The notes: a model not told the origin generated them from the sequence alone. A DNA stretch of 64,000 nucleotides from Hwangdonia seohaensis (GCF_031932625.1 NZ_JAVSCK010000001.1:434001-498000); one strand, 5' to 3'. Positions 25,335 through 34,049 are shown, counted from the first letter of the stretch. Numbers and translations: made by a program.

Positions 25335-26684
25335 TTTTTCGTCAACTTTTTTAGTGTTTTTAACTTTAGTTTTAGCAAACTCATTCAAATCTAAACTATA
25401 CAAACGAGATGTTGGAGATTTAGAGAATTCGTCTTCAAAATAACCACCAAGTAAATAGATTTTTTTGTTGTAATAGTAAAGCTCAGAAGCTTTTAAATTC
25501 AAATTTATGTCATATTCATTTAACACTTTTGTATCAATATTGTAAGTCAACATTTTGCCATCTTCAAATATGTAAATTATACGATCATTATACGCCAAAG
25601 CAGGCTTTTCCATCCCATAAAACAATTTGCCTTCTTTTTTCCATTCTCCACTTGTTATATTATAACATTCTATTTCAGACAAAGGTTTGTCATTAAATCC
25701 GCCAATAAGATATATTTTGTTTTCAACTAAAATTCCTTTTACTTCCTTTGCTTTTGGCATTTCATTTAACGCATACCAATAACCAGTTTTTAGATTGTAA
25801 ATATGTGATTTATTAGTGTAAACCTTACTGCCATCTTTATTTAACTTGATAGAACCACCCATAACAATAATGTTATTATTATAAGTGAAAGACCCAAAAT
25901 TTACTGCTTGATGAGGGTTTGTATCATCGATTGTAATCGTGTTGTTTTTTAAATCAAAAACTTCAATTTTATCGTCTAAATACTCATGTTTTCTGCTTCT
26001 AGATAATCTTTTACCTCCTAAAACATATATTGTATTGTTGTCATAATTTAACGCATTATAAGCGCGTTTTCTAAATTTTAAATCTGATTTCAACCAAGTA
26101 TCCTGGGCTACATCATAAACCTTTAAATCACCTTTATAATTATCCAAAGAAGGATTCTCGATTAAGCCATTAACTATATCATTTATTGAGGCATCAGTTT
26201 TGTGTCTTAAATCGTTTAAGACTTTTCTGGGAGCATCTACTATATTTGACGCATCACCACCAATTACGTAAATTTTAGAGCCTATTAATACTGAGGCGAA
26301 CGAGTGTATGCCTAATTTTAAAGAAGATAATTTTTTAAAACGAATTTTGGAATTTAATTCTTTATTTGAAGCTACAATTACTTCTTTTAGATTCTCGATT
26401 TTTTTCTGAAGATAAACAATGTTATCACTGTTTTTTAGTTCGGAAAATAGAATTTTTTTTGACGTATAACCAATAGCAGAAAAACTAATGGTGTCGTTTC
26501 GATTAACCTCTATTTTTAAAATGAACTCGCCATTTTTATTAGAAACAGCTCCTGTTTTTGAGTGATTTATAAAAACATGAACATGTTCTAAAGGGTGTTT
26601 TGTTTGCTCATCTAAAACAACGCCCTTAGCGTTTTGTCCGAGTAAAATAAATGTTGAAAAGAATAGAAGTATAACTAATTTCAT
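25323..26684 (-). CDS. Secreted Kelch-like propeller with CarboxypepD_reg-like N-domain
   Basis: A 453-residue exported protein (signal peptide about 1-18, LLGQN). Residues about 20-95 form a carboxypeptidase-regulatory-like domain (AKGVVLDEQTKHPLEHVHVFI), the beta-sandwich common on Bacteroidota surface proteins. The rest carries Kelch-type repeats with the double-glycine signature: KIYVIGGD, TIYVLGGKR, NIIVMGGS, KIYLIGGF and KIYLLGGY. No sorting domain and no catalytic residues are seen, so it probably acts by binding in the periplasm or outer membrane. It stands alone, ending convergently with the 131-residue gene. Confidence 0.85.
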   Translation of the reverse strand: MKLVILLFFSTFILLGQNAKGVVLDEQTKHPLEHVHVFINHSKTGAVSNKNGEFILKIEVNRNDTISFSAIGYTSKKILFSELKNSDNIVYLQKKIENLKEVIVASNKELNSKIRFKKLSSLKLGIHSFASVLIGSKIYVIGGDASNIVDAPRKVLNDLRHKTDASINDIVNGLIENPSLDNYKGDLKVYDVAQDTWLKSDLKFRKRAYNALNYDNNTIYVLGGKRLSRSRKHEYLDDKIEVFDLKNNTITIDDTNPHQAVNFGSFTYNNNIIVMGGSIKLNKDGSKVYTNKSHIYNLKTGYWYALNEMPKAKEVKGILVENKIYLIGGFNDKPLSEIECYNITSGEWKKEGKLFYGMEKPALAYNDRIIYIFEDGKMLTYNIDTKVLNEYDINLNLKASELYYYNKKIYLLGGYFEDEFSKSPTSRLYSLDLNEFAKTKVKNTKKVDEKLLH

Positions 26685-26782
26685 ATGTGTAAATGTATAG
26701 GTTCTATCATTGTTTTGAAGTGAGGCTTTCTTGTCCGTAATTTACATCAAAAATTAAGCCGTCTTTTTAATTGATTCCGGTT

Positions 26783-26988
26783 GCGTTAGGGATTGATGCC
26801 CTTCGACAAGCTCAGGATAAACTCATCCTTTTTTTTGAAAGAAGGAAAATACATTTTATTTAGAGCTAAAATTTAAAAAATAGCTACGTCGTTCTTCCTC
26901 GCTATGACGTAAAAAAAGATATAGCGGAAAGCCCGACCACTTGCCCTGAGCGCAGTCGAAGGGTTGTGGTAACGCCCAAAATAATTTA
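26783..26988 (-). repeat. GGGCGTTACC...CCCTAACGC repeat, copy 2, with nested palindromes
   Basis: On the minus strand this starts at TAAATTATTTTGGGCGTTAC, with the TAA being the stop of the T9SS gene, and ends in AATCCCTAACGC near 26783. Compared with copy 1 it is about twice as long. It contains two arms of another dispersed sequence, CCCTTCGACAAGCTCAGG (26799-26816) and its relative CCCTGAGCGCAGTCGAAGGG (26944-26963), facing each other, as well as ATAGCGGAAAGCCCGACCAC. The 5' part of the gap, 26685-26782, shows nothing else. Confidence 0.72.
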
Positions 26989-28788
26989 GCGCTTTAAAGT
27001 AACGTGTCCCGTAAATTTTTGCCCGTCGATTACAACAACATACCAATAATCGTCGGTTGGCAATTGTTGGTTGTTAAACGTGCCGTTCCATGAAAACGCA
27101 GTGTTTCTGGAACTTTTTAAAAGTTTTCCGTATCTATCAAAAACGTAGACTTGCGAACTTGCGTAATATTCGATGCCTTTTAAGTTAAACGCGTCGTTCT
27201 CGCCATCGTTATTTGGCGTAAAAAACTTGGGGATATAAAAATGCAAATAGGTTTGCGAAGCGATGAATGAGCAATCGCGGTCTTTTACATAAACGGTATA
27301 TAAACCGCCCTCAACGTTGAAAAAAGTGTTGTTGGGTTGAAAGATGTTTCCGTTTAATGAAAACAACAGATTTCCGGTGTTTGAGGTGGCAGTGACAACA
27401 ATATCGTTGCCATCTGATGTCACATTTTCTATTACCGGATTGTTTATTTGTGTAACGGTTATGGTTTTTGTAACCGAGCAGTTAATGTTGGTTACTTGTA
27501 CCGTATATGTTCCGGGAGCAGCAACGGTTATGGTTTCGGTAGCATCGCCTGTGCTCCACAAATATGCTGTGGCATTACTGGCATTGGCGTGTAAATCGAC
27601 GCTCGTGTTCTCGCAAAACTCGACAGTTTCGTCTTGTACTTGCGGAATTGGATAATAGTTGATTTGTACAGCGGTTCTTGATGATGAAATACAATTGCCG
27701 TTAACGGTTTCGGCTTCGGCATAATAAATTCCCGAGCCATTAGGATTAAAATTTCTGTTATTGGATTGAAGCAGGTTTCCTCCAACGGAAGCATCATACC
27801 AATTAACCAATACACCAGTTGGAACGGTTACCGAGAGTGGCGTGTCGTCATTTTCACAAATCATTAAATCGCCATTACTAATTGGTGCACTGGGAAGCGG
27901 AATAACTTGAATTTCAAATATTTCGGAAGTAGAATTACACGAATCGTTAGTTAAATTAATAGCATCTTCGGCAATTTTAACTCTATAAAAGGTGGTGTTA
28001 TTTATAGGTGATGTGGTGTAACTTTGGTTGTTTTCTCCGGCAATATCAGTCCAGTTTATTCCATCTGTACTTTCTTGCCATTGATAAAAATGAGTGGAAA
28101 AAATAGTAAAATCAGGAACAGCCGTTAATTGCGTGGAATATGGTAATTGGTCTTCGCACACATAGGTATTCATGTTATTTGCTGTGTCCTCAATCAACAC
28201 GGCATCGCCACAGGATTTAAACACAATATCATCAATAGCCAAATCGTTTCCGCAACCGCCAACACCATTGTTCAGCATCTTTAAAATAACCGATGTTTGG
28301 GCTGGCAAGGTTTGAAACACCAAAGCGTATTGCACCCAATTGGGGCTCGATGTTCCGTTTATATTTCCTGTATCCCCGCTTGCTAAAAGATTGGTGTCCG
28401 TATTGTCCCAAATTTCAAATTTCACGTTAATGGGAATGCCACCATTGGCACATTGCGTGGTACTGGGCAATAAATTAATCATCCACGAGGAGAACTCGTA
28501 AGTGGTGTTTTCGCATAATCCGGTTATCGTGGTTCTGTAAAATTCGCCAGCGGTAAAATCTGCATTAACAACAAGCATTCTTCCGTCTGTATCGTTTGGC
28601 GTATGGTCGTCAATATCATGCCAGTCAAAAAAATTAGTGTTGCTCGATACGGTATAAAATCCATCACTGGGCGATCCTCCTGCAAAAGTATACGATGTTG
28701 TTCCTGCGGGTAATGGCGAACTTGTTGTTCCGGTGCCAAAAGTTTCGGTAAAAATAGGATCGCCGGAATTTCCGCTACAAAACCCCAA
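26986..28788 (-). CDS. Large surface protein with T9SS type-B sorting domain (start codon abnormal)
   Basis: 600 residues from TTG at 28786-28788. The N-terminal part (about 10-190) is a carbohydrate-binding-like beta-sandwich (DPIFTETFGTGT, FSSWMINLLPS, NDLAIDDIVFKSCG). Ig-like segments follow (FYQWQESTDGINWT; CENTSVDLHANASNATAYLW), then the gliding-motility-associated C-terminal domain, T9SS type B (FIPKFFTPNNDGENDAFNLK ... GHVTLKR). Such proteins are exported by Sec and T9SS and attached outside. The TTG start lies after the natural signal-peptide cleavage site, so a protein starting there could not be exported; the reading frame continues upstream through a good signal peptide that has no ATG, GTG or TTG (see 28789-28866). 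The gene may be silenced, or use a rare start. Confidence 0.85.
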   Translation of the reverse strand: MGFCSGNSGDPIFTETFGTGTTSSPLPAGTTSYTFAGGSPSDGFYTVSSNTNFFDWHDIDDHTPNDTDGRMLVVNADFTAGEFYRTTITGLCENTTYEFSSWMINLLPSTTQCANGGIPINVKFEIWDNTDTNLLASGDTGNINGTSSPNWVQYALVFQTLPAQTSVILKMLNNGVGGCGNDLAIDDIVFKSCGDAVLIEDTANNMNTYVCEDQLPYSTQLTAVPDFTIFSTHFYQWQESTDGINWTDIAGENNQSYTTSPINNTTFYRVKIAEDAINLTNDSCNSTSEIFEIQVIPLPSAPISNGDLMICENDDTPLSVTVPTGVLVNWYDASVGGNLLQSNNRNFNPNGSGIYYAEAETVNGNCISSSRTAVQINYYPIPQVQDETVEFCENTSVDLHANASNATAYLWSTGDATETITVAAPGTYTVQVTNINCSVTKTITVTQINNPVIENVTSDGNDIVVTATSNTGNLLFSLNGNIFQPNNTFFNVEGGLYTVYVKDRDCSFIASQTYLHFYIPKFFTPNNDGENDAFNLKGIEYYASSQVYVFDRYGKLLKSSRNTAFSWNGTFNNQQLPTDDYWYVVVIDGQKFTGHVTLKR

Positions 28789-28866
28789 TTGGGCTTGTAA
28801 CTTTAAAACCGCTAGGGTAAAAAAAGCTAAAAAGAGTATTTGGGTTTTCCTATTGATAATTTTTAT
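28789..28866 (-). other. In-frame signal-peptide coding extension with ATA in place of ATG
   Basis: Upstream of 28788 the frame stays open to a TAA at 28873-28875. From ATA at 28864-28866 it encodes a basic-hydrophobic segment (IKIINRKTQILFLAFFTLAV, then LKLQAQ), an ideal Sec signal peptide for a Bacteroidota protein. The ATA sits exactly where an ATG would be expected and differs from it by one base. No ATG, GTG or TTG occurs in this stretch before 28788. Either the start codon has been lost by mutation, or the sequence has an error, or a rare start codon is used. Confidence 0.75.
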
Positions 28867-29056
28867 ATTTAATTATTAAGATGCTAAAAATAACAATAAA
28901 CTACCTTGGTGCAAGCCCACGAGGTATTAATATTCCAAAAAGGCAATAACTAAATTCGGAAATGAATAAAAAACGAAACAAACCTCGACGTATAAAATCC
29001 TAAAAAATGAATAAAGCGAACTATATTCGTAAAAAAAGGGTTTAAATTTTAATTAG

Positions 29057-29782
29057 ATGAAATCGACTGACATATTAAATCAGAAACTGCACCGACCGTT
29101 TGAATACCCCAAGCGCCCATGGAAATTCTACCAAGAATGGAACAAAGCTGTTTTTTTACATTGGGAAGTTGAGGAAACATTGATAAAACCCTTGCTTCCA
29201 AAAAACATTCAATTGGATACCATTAACGGTAAAACATTGGTAAGTCTTGTCGCTTTTAACATGAATAATATTGGCGTAAAAAGTTTTCCGAAAGTGCCTC
29301 ATATTTCTGATTTTTATGAAATAAACATTCGTGTTTACGTGGTTTGCAATAATAAACCGAGCGTTTATTTTTTAAGTATGGAAGGCAGTAAACGATCGTC
29401 TTGTAAGGTTTTAAAAACATTGTCAAAATTCCCGTATCGCTATTCAAAAATGAAAAGAAATGAAGGTGATTTTATTTCGAAAAACGCCGTATTTAATGAT
29501 GCTTTTTACCTTAAATACCGATTAGAAGGTGGTCCTGTTAAAAAGGACAAAACCGATGTATGGCTTACCGAACGCTACGCTGTTTTTCAAGAATATAAAA
29601 AGCATATTATTGAATACGATGTGCACCATGTGGAATGGCCCATGCAAAATATAATATTAGAAAACCTAAAAATTGACTACCCGAGATTTAATCATCTTAT
29701 TAATAACAAACCCGATAGAATTCATTATTCAAAAGGGGTTCAAGTGTTGACTTGGAATAAGAAAAAATTGCCAATACATTAA
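29057..29782 (+). CDS. DUF2071 (YqjF-like) family protein
   Basis: A 241-residue soluble protein of the DUF2071/YqjF family, recognised from the opening block (PWKFYQEWNKAVFLHWEV, LIKPLLPKNIQLDT) and the middle segment (VSLVAFNMNNIG, FYEINIRVYVV, VYFLSMEGS), the expected order for the family. Function is unknown; the fold is related to acetoacetate decarboxylase-like proteins. It is followed after 15 bp by the ABM-domain gene on the same strand, probably as a two-gene operon. A gap of about 190 bp upstream shows no clear promoter box. Confidence 0.85.
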   Translation: MKSTDILNQKLHRPFEYPKRPWKFYQEWNKAVFLHWEVEETLIKPLLPKNIQLDTINGKTLVSLVAFNMNNIGVKSFPKVPHISDFYEINIRVYVVCNNKPSVYFLSMEGSKRSSCKVLKTLSKFPYRYSKMKRNEGDFISKNAVFNDAFYLKYRLEGGPVKKDKTDVWLTERYAVFQEYKKHIIEYDVHHVEWPMQNIILENLKIDYPRFNHLINNKPDRIHYSKGVQVLTWNKKKLPIH

Positions 29783-29797
29783 AAAGTTAGAAAAAAA

Positions 29798-30112
29798 ATG
29801 AAAACAGAATTTAAACCCTATTACGCCGTAATTTTCACTTCAACACAAAATAAAAACTTGGACGGCTATTCTGAAATGTCAGAAAAAATGGAAACCCTGG
29901 CCAAACAACAAAACGGTTTTTTAGGAATGGATAGCGCACGAAATACCGTTGGGATTACCGTGAGTTATTGGGACACTTTGGAAGCTATAAAAAACTGGAA
30001 ACAACAAAGTGACCATTTACAAGCCCAACTAAAAGGACGCCAAGATTGGTACAGTTGGTATAACGTTAAAATTTGCAAAGTAGAACGCGAGTATGACTTT
30101 AAAGCCACCTAG
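29798..30112 (+). CDS. ABM-domain (antibiotic biosynthesis monooxygenase-like) protein
   Basis: A 104-residue protein of the ABM/dimeric ferredoxin-like fold: YYAVIFTSTQ strand, Q-x-G-F-L-G-M-D loop, ITVSYWDTLEAIKNWKQQSDH helix and WYNVKICKVERE final strand. The W-x-x-x-x-x-H pattern (about 67-73) is typical. Small ABM proteins act as heme-degrading or quinone-modifying enzymes, or simply as dimeric binders; the substrate here cannot be told. It overlaps neither neighbour and is followed by an 8-bp inverted repeat (TCAGATTT/AAATCTGA, 30116-30136). Confidence 0.85.
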   Translation: MKTEFKPYYAVIFTSTQNKNLDGYSEMSEKMETLAKQQNGFLGMDSARNTVGITVSYWDTLEAIKNWKQQSDHLQAQLKGRQDWYSWYNVKICKVEREYDFKAT

Positions 30113-30139
30113 TCTTCAGATTTTTAAGAAATCTGAATC

Positions 30140-30228
30140 CACTCCTCCTTTGAAATGAGGAGAGATTAAAATAGAAAACATATTAATAATTAGAACTAAA
30201 TTTAGAATTGAAAGTCGGAAGGGTAAAA
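30140..30228. repeat. Left flank of DUF559 cassette A
   Basis: This flank holds a short palindrome CTCCTC/GAGGAG (30142-30162) and the segment AACTAAATTTAGAATTGAAA (30194-30213) followed by CGGAAGGGTAAAA. A diverged direct copy, AACTAAATTTAAAATTT (30622-30638) and CGGAAGGCAGAAGGGTTAAA (30694-30713), lies on the other side of the DUF559 gene. Confidence 0.5.
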
Positions 30229-30233
30229 AAAAT

Positions 30234-30593
30234 ATGAACAAAATTCACAATCATAAATACTTAGAAGAACGCCGTAAAGAATCGCGAAAAAACTTAACTT
30301 CTGCTGAAGCATCATTATGGAGATATCTTAAAGGAAAGCAACTTGAAGGAAGAAAATTTAGAAGACAACATAGTATTTTAAATTATATTGTCGATTTTTA
30401 TTGCGCATCTGAAAAGCTGATTATTGAGTTAGATGGTGCGTACCATCTAGATTTTGCCCAACAAAATTATGATTACGAAAGAACACAGAATTTAGAAAAA
30501 TTGGGTTTTAAAGTAATTAGATTTGAAAACAAATTAATTTTTGAGAATATTACAGATGTGCTAGAGGAAATTAGTAGTTGTTTTAAAAATTAA
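30234..30593 (+). CDS. DUF559 nuclease-like protein, cassette A
   Basis: A 119-residue DUF559 protein, a compact PD-(D/E)XK-type fold related to very-short-patch-repair endonucleases. Landmarks: N-terminal LTSAEASLWRYLKGKQLEGR (helix), FRRQHSILNYIVDFYCA with the candidate catalytic Asp, then LIIELDGAYH with E-x-D, and VIRFENKLIFENI near the end. All expected blocks are intact. A second member lies at 59966-60340, also between repeated, G/C-rich palindromic flanks. DUF559 has no settled function; the fold suggests DNA cleavage or nicking. It is not part of an obvious operon: both sides are repeat-containing gaps of more than 100 bp. Confidence 0.85.
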   Translation: MNKIHNHKYLEERRKESRKNLTSAEASLWRYLKGKQLEGRKFRRQHSILNYIVDFYCASEKLIIELDGAYHLDFAQQNYDYERTQNLEKLGFKVIRFENKLIFENITDVLEEISSCFKN

Positions 30594-30609
30594 TAACCAC
30601 CTCGTCATA

Positions 30610-30716
30610 ACATTATAATTCAACTAAATTTAAAATTTAAACAATACACAAAACTCCTTCCCTTAATAAGTGAAGGTGGCTTCCGATAATAATCGGAAGG
30701 CAGAAGGGTTAAAATT
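30610..30716. repeat. Right flank of DUF559 cassette A with palindromes
   Basis: This flank contains the diverged direct copy of the left flank (AACTAAATTTAAAATTT at 30622-30638) and an 8-bp hairpin CTTCCGAT/ATCGGAAG (30680-30699, loop AATA), followed by GCAGAAGGGTTAAAA. The C-rich then G-rich order (CCTTCCC...GAAGGG) mirrors the palindromes around the second DUF559 gene. Confidence 0.5.
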
Positions 30717-30763
30717 ATCTTAAAACACATCTAAACACAATAGCTTAGAGTATATATTTTTAA

Positions 30764-33115
30764 GTGACACGATTAACAAACTACATAAAACGCCATAAAA
30801 TTAAATCAGTAATCATTGCTGTACTTTTGGTTGTCTATTATTTTTGTTTACCAAACCAACTTTTTAAAGATCCCACTTCAACCGTAATTACAAGCTCCAA
30901 CAATGAATTGTTAGGGGCACAAATCGCTAAAGACGGGCAATGGCGCTTTCCGGAAAGTGATTCCATTCCAGAAAAATTTAAAACCTGCATCATTCAGTTT
31001 GAAGACGAATATTTTTATAAGCATCCCGGATTTAATCCCATTTCAATCTTTAAAGCGCTGCGCGATAATATAAAATCGGGCAAAGTAACCCGTGGCGGAA
31101 GTACCATTACGCAACAAGTCATTCGATTGTCAAGAAAAGGCACAGAGCGCACCTATTTTGAAAAATTTAAAGAAATTATTCTGGCCACCAGATTGGAGTT
31201 TCGAGATTCTAAAAACAAGATCTTGTCTTATTATGCAAGTCATGCACCTTTTGGCGGCAATGTTGTGGGGCTCGATGCTGCATCTTGGCGTTATTTTAAT
31301 AGGAATGCCAACCATTTGTCGTGGGCAGAAAACGCCACTTTAGCGGTTTTACCCAACGCACCAAGTTTAATTTATCCGGGGAAAAATCAGGAGCGATTAC
31401 TAAAAAAACGCAATCGGCTTTTAAAAAAACTTTTGGATAAAAACATAATAGATTCGCTTACTTATAATTTATCAATTGTAGAAGGCTTGCCACAAAAACC
31501 TTATCCGCTACCACAAACGGCACCACATTTGTTACAAAAGACGGTAAAGTCTTTTTATGGGAAACACATCCAGACGACTATAAATGTACAACTTCAAAAG
31601 CAAGTAAATGAAATTGTGAAAAATCATTACAACAAACTAAGCCAGAACGAAATTTACAACGCCGCTGTTTTGGTTTTAGATGTAAATACCAGACAGGTTT
31701 TAGCTTACGTGGGCAATACACCAACAGATAAAACACATCAAAATCATGTTGATATTATTGATAAACCCCGAAGCACGGGCAGTATTTTAAAGCCCTTTTT
31801 GTACACCGCTATGTTGGACGCTGGCGATATTTTACCCCACACTTTGGTGGCAGATGTGCCCACCCAATTTGGAAGTTATAACCCCGAAAATTACAATAAA
31901 TCTTATGATGGCGTTGTGCCAGCAAGTCGTGCGTTATCGCGGTCTTTGAATGTACCTTCGGTTAGAATGTTGCAGGAGTTTGGTTTGGATAGATTCCATC
32001 ATTATTTAAAAGAATTTAAATTAAAAGATTTAAAATATAATGCCAATCATTACGGGTTGTCTTTAATTCTTGGCGGTGCCGAAAGTAATTTGTGGGATTT
32101 GTGTAAAAGTTATGCGGCCTTGTCGTCAACCTTAAATCATTTTTCTGAAACATCCAGCGAATATTATTCAAATGAATTTTGCGAACCTACTTTTATAGCT
32201 TCCGAGGTTGTTGGTTTTGGAAAGAAAACAACCGATAAAACCTTATTTGATGCCGCTTCAATTTATTTAACTTACAACAGTTTAAAAGAAGTAAACCGAC
32301 CCGAAAGCGATGAGAGTTGGGCTTTTTTTGACGGCTCGAAACAAATCGCTTGGAAAACCGGAACCAGTTTTGGTTTTCGCGATGCCTGGGCCATTGGTAC
32401 GACCAAAAATTATGTGGTTGGGGTCTGGGTAGGCAATGCCGATGGCGAAGGACGCCCCGGTTTAGTTGGCGTAGAAACCGCTGCCCCTATTTTATTTGAT
32501 GTGTTTGATGTGTTGCCAAATAGCGATTGGTTTGCTGAACCTTTTGATGAAATGCAAGCTGTTGAAATTTGTAAAGAAAGCGGCCATCGCGCCTCTCAAA
32601 ATTGCAAAAATACAGCAACGCAATTTATTCAAATAAGTGGTTTAAAAACGCAACCTTGCCCCTATCATGTTTTAATTCATTTGGATAAAAATGAAAGCTT
32701 TCAAGTCAATTCATCCTGTGAAACCATTGATAATATCGCCCATAAATCTTGGTTTGTTTTACCGCCTTTAATGGCCTATTACTACAAAACCAAAAATCCG
32801 TTTTACAACCCGTTGCCCAAATTTAGAAGTGATTGTTTGGGTGATAATACCATGTCTATGCAGTTTATTTATCCGAAAGAAAGCAACAGTATTTTTTTAC
32901 CAAAAGATTTTGATGGCAACACCAACGACCTCGTTTTAAAAATGGCGCATTCTAAACCCGAATCTATATTATTTTGGTATTTGAACAGTCGTTTTTTAGG
33001 AAGCACCAAAGACATCCACGAGTTTGCCATGAAACCCAAAACAGGAAAACATATCATTACCGTGGTTGATGAATTTGGAAATGAAGCCAAACGTTGGATT
33101 GAGATTTCGGAATAA
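30764..33115 (+). CDS. pbpC: Penicillin-binding protein 1C
   Basis: A 783-residue bifunctional class A PBP. One N-terminal membrane helix (about 14-29) is followed by the GT51 glycosyltransferase domain (FEDEYFYKHPGFNP, GGSTITQQVIRLS), the transpeptidase domain with active Ser340 in S-I-L-K and KTGTSFGFRDAW, and the PBP1C-specific C-terminal domain. It polymerises and cross-links peptidoglycan at the outer face of the inner membrane. The frame has no ATG near its start, so GTG at 30764 is taken. In many bacteria pbpC is next to an alpha-2-macroglobulin gene; here the candidate partner is at 53418-58988, about 20 kb away. Confidence 0.95.
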   Translation: MTRLTNYIKRHKIKSVIIAVLLVVYYFCLPNQLFKDPTSTVITSSNNELLGAQIAKDGQWRFPESDSIPEKFKTCIIQFEDEYFYKHPGFNPISIFKALRDNIKSGKVTRGGSTITQQVIRLSRKGTERTYFEKFKEIILATRLEFRDSKNKILSYYASHAPFGGNVVGLDAASWRYFNRNANHLSWAENATLAVLPNAPSLIYPGKNQERLLKKRNRLLKKLLDKNIIDSLTYNLSIVEGLPQKPYPLPQTAPHLLQKTVKSFYGKHIQTTINVQLQKQVNEIVKNHYNKLSQNEIYNAAVLVLDVNTRQVLAYVGNTPTDKTHQNHVDIIDKPRSTGSILKPFLYTAMLDAGDILPHTLVADVPTQFGSYNPENYNKSYDGVVPASRALSRSLNVPSVRMLQEFGLDRFHHYLKEFKLKDLKYNANHYGLSLILGGAESNLWDLCKSYAALSSTLNHFSETSSEYYSNEFCEPTFIASEVVGFGKKTTDKTLFDAASIYLTYNSLKEVNRPESDESWAFFDGSKQIAWKTGTSFGFRDAWAIGTTKNYVVGVWVGNADGEGRPGLVGVETAAPILFDVFDVLPNSDWFAEPFDEMQAVEICKESGHRASQNCKNTATQFIQISGLKTQPCPYHVLIHLDKNESFQVNSSCETIDNIAHKSWFVLPPLMAYYYKTKNPFYNPLPKFRSDCLGDNTMSMQFIYPKESNSIFLPKDFDGNTNDLVLKMAHSKPESILFWYLNSRFLGSTKDIHEFAMKPKTGKHIITVVDEFGNEAKRWIEISE

Positions 33116-33135
33116 TAGTAGAACATTTACACCTA

Positions 33136-33154
33136 CAAGGTTGGAAAAACCTTG
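33136..33154. terminator. Weak hairpin between convergent genes
   Basis: CAAGGTT (33136-33142) pairs with AACCTTG (33148-33154) around GGAAA. It lies between the pbpC stop and the stop of the EEP gene. The stem is only 7 bp and lacks a clear T-run. Confidence 0.35.
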
Positions 33155-33173
33155 CAGAAAAACACAAACATTT

Positions 33174-34049
33174 TCACTTTCTAACGTAAGTTTTAAGCAT
33201 ACAATGATCTGATACTTTGGAGTAAAACTTCTTTGTTTTTAAAACCTTTAAATCTTTTGAAACCCAAATATGATCTAAAGAAAGTAACGGGATGTTCCAA
33301 AACCATGTTTCTCTAAAACCATTCCCTTTTTCATTAAATGCTTGATTAAAATTTTTCTTAATCTGCTTTAAATATTTAGATTCATAAGGCGCATTAAAAT
33401 CTCCCAAAACGATGGTGTTATGTGTTCTCTTAACAAATTCATTTACATGTCTTAGTTCCCACTCTCTAGGAACATCAGGGCTTCCAGTAACATCAACGGC
33501 ATAAAAATTAATTCCAGCAGTTTTAAATTCTATCACCGTTGTTTTAAATTTTGAAGTGTTTTCACTTTTAATTTCCAAAGGGGTTTTCGAGAAAATAAAC
33601 ATCTCTCTATCAGATGTAAAAAAATAATAATTAGGGTACTTTTGCTGAAACTCCTCAATGCTATATTCTCCAGTTTCTACTAAAACCAAAACATCTGGTA
33701 TATCACCATTTTTATTTAAGGCCGCTTGAAAATTATTTTCTCTAGCCGCATTCCAAAAAACAACCTCTAAATCGGTCTCATTAATGGTTTCAGGAAAACT
33801 AATTTTAAAGCTCCTTCCCAACCAAATCAACAATAATAATCCCGCTAAAATAAGGTTTAACTTCTTAAATTTTCTATTTAAAAAAATGGAAAGCAATAAA
33901 ACGGCAAGAATAATAACCGGTAGGGGAAACGTGTAATACAGCAACGAACTTTGGTAACTATGTTCTTTAAAAACAAAGTGAATAGCCAATAACGCACCAA
34001 TAATTACAATGTTTAAAAACAGATATAGGACTCGAATTATTTTTAGCAT
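33174..34049 (-). CDS. Membrane-anchored endonuclease/exonuclease/phosphatase (EEP) family protein
   Basis: 291 residues from ATG at 34047-34049, which shares one base with the upstream stop (TAATG); a longer frame up to 34082 would overlap that gene for no gain. Three hydrophobic segments occupy about residues 1-85. The C-terminal EEP domain shows VVFWNAARENN (metal-binding Asn), VLVLVETGEY with the conserved Glu, VLGDFNAPYESK with the D-x-N pair, and the final SLDHIWVS and VSDHCML with the catalytic Asp-His. It probably hydrolyses a phosphodiester or phosphate ester at the membrane surface; the substrate is unknown. Translationally coupled to the YciI-like lipoprotein gene. Confidence 0.85.
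   Translation of the reverse strand: MLKIIRVLYLFLNIVIIGALLAIHFVFKEHSYQSSLLYYTFPLPVIILAVLLLSIFLNRKFKKLNLILAGLLLLIWLGRSFKISFPETINETDLEVVFWNAARENNFQAALNKNGDIPDVLVLVETGEYSIEEFQQKYPNYYFFTSDREMFIFSKTPLEIKSENTSKFKTTVIEFKTAGINFYAVDVTGSPDVPREWELRHVNEFVKRTHNTIVLGDFNAPYESKYLKQIKKNFNQAFNEKGNGFRETWFWNIPLLSLDHIWVSKDLKVLKTKKFYSKVSDHCMLKTYVRK

Noticed and set aside
28901..28927. Palindrome ACCTTGGTGCAAGCCCACGAGGT
   Set aside because: Pairing has several mismatches and only one copy is seen, so it was not called a repeat, though similar sequences occur near mobile elements in other genomes.
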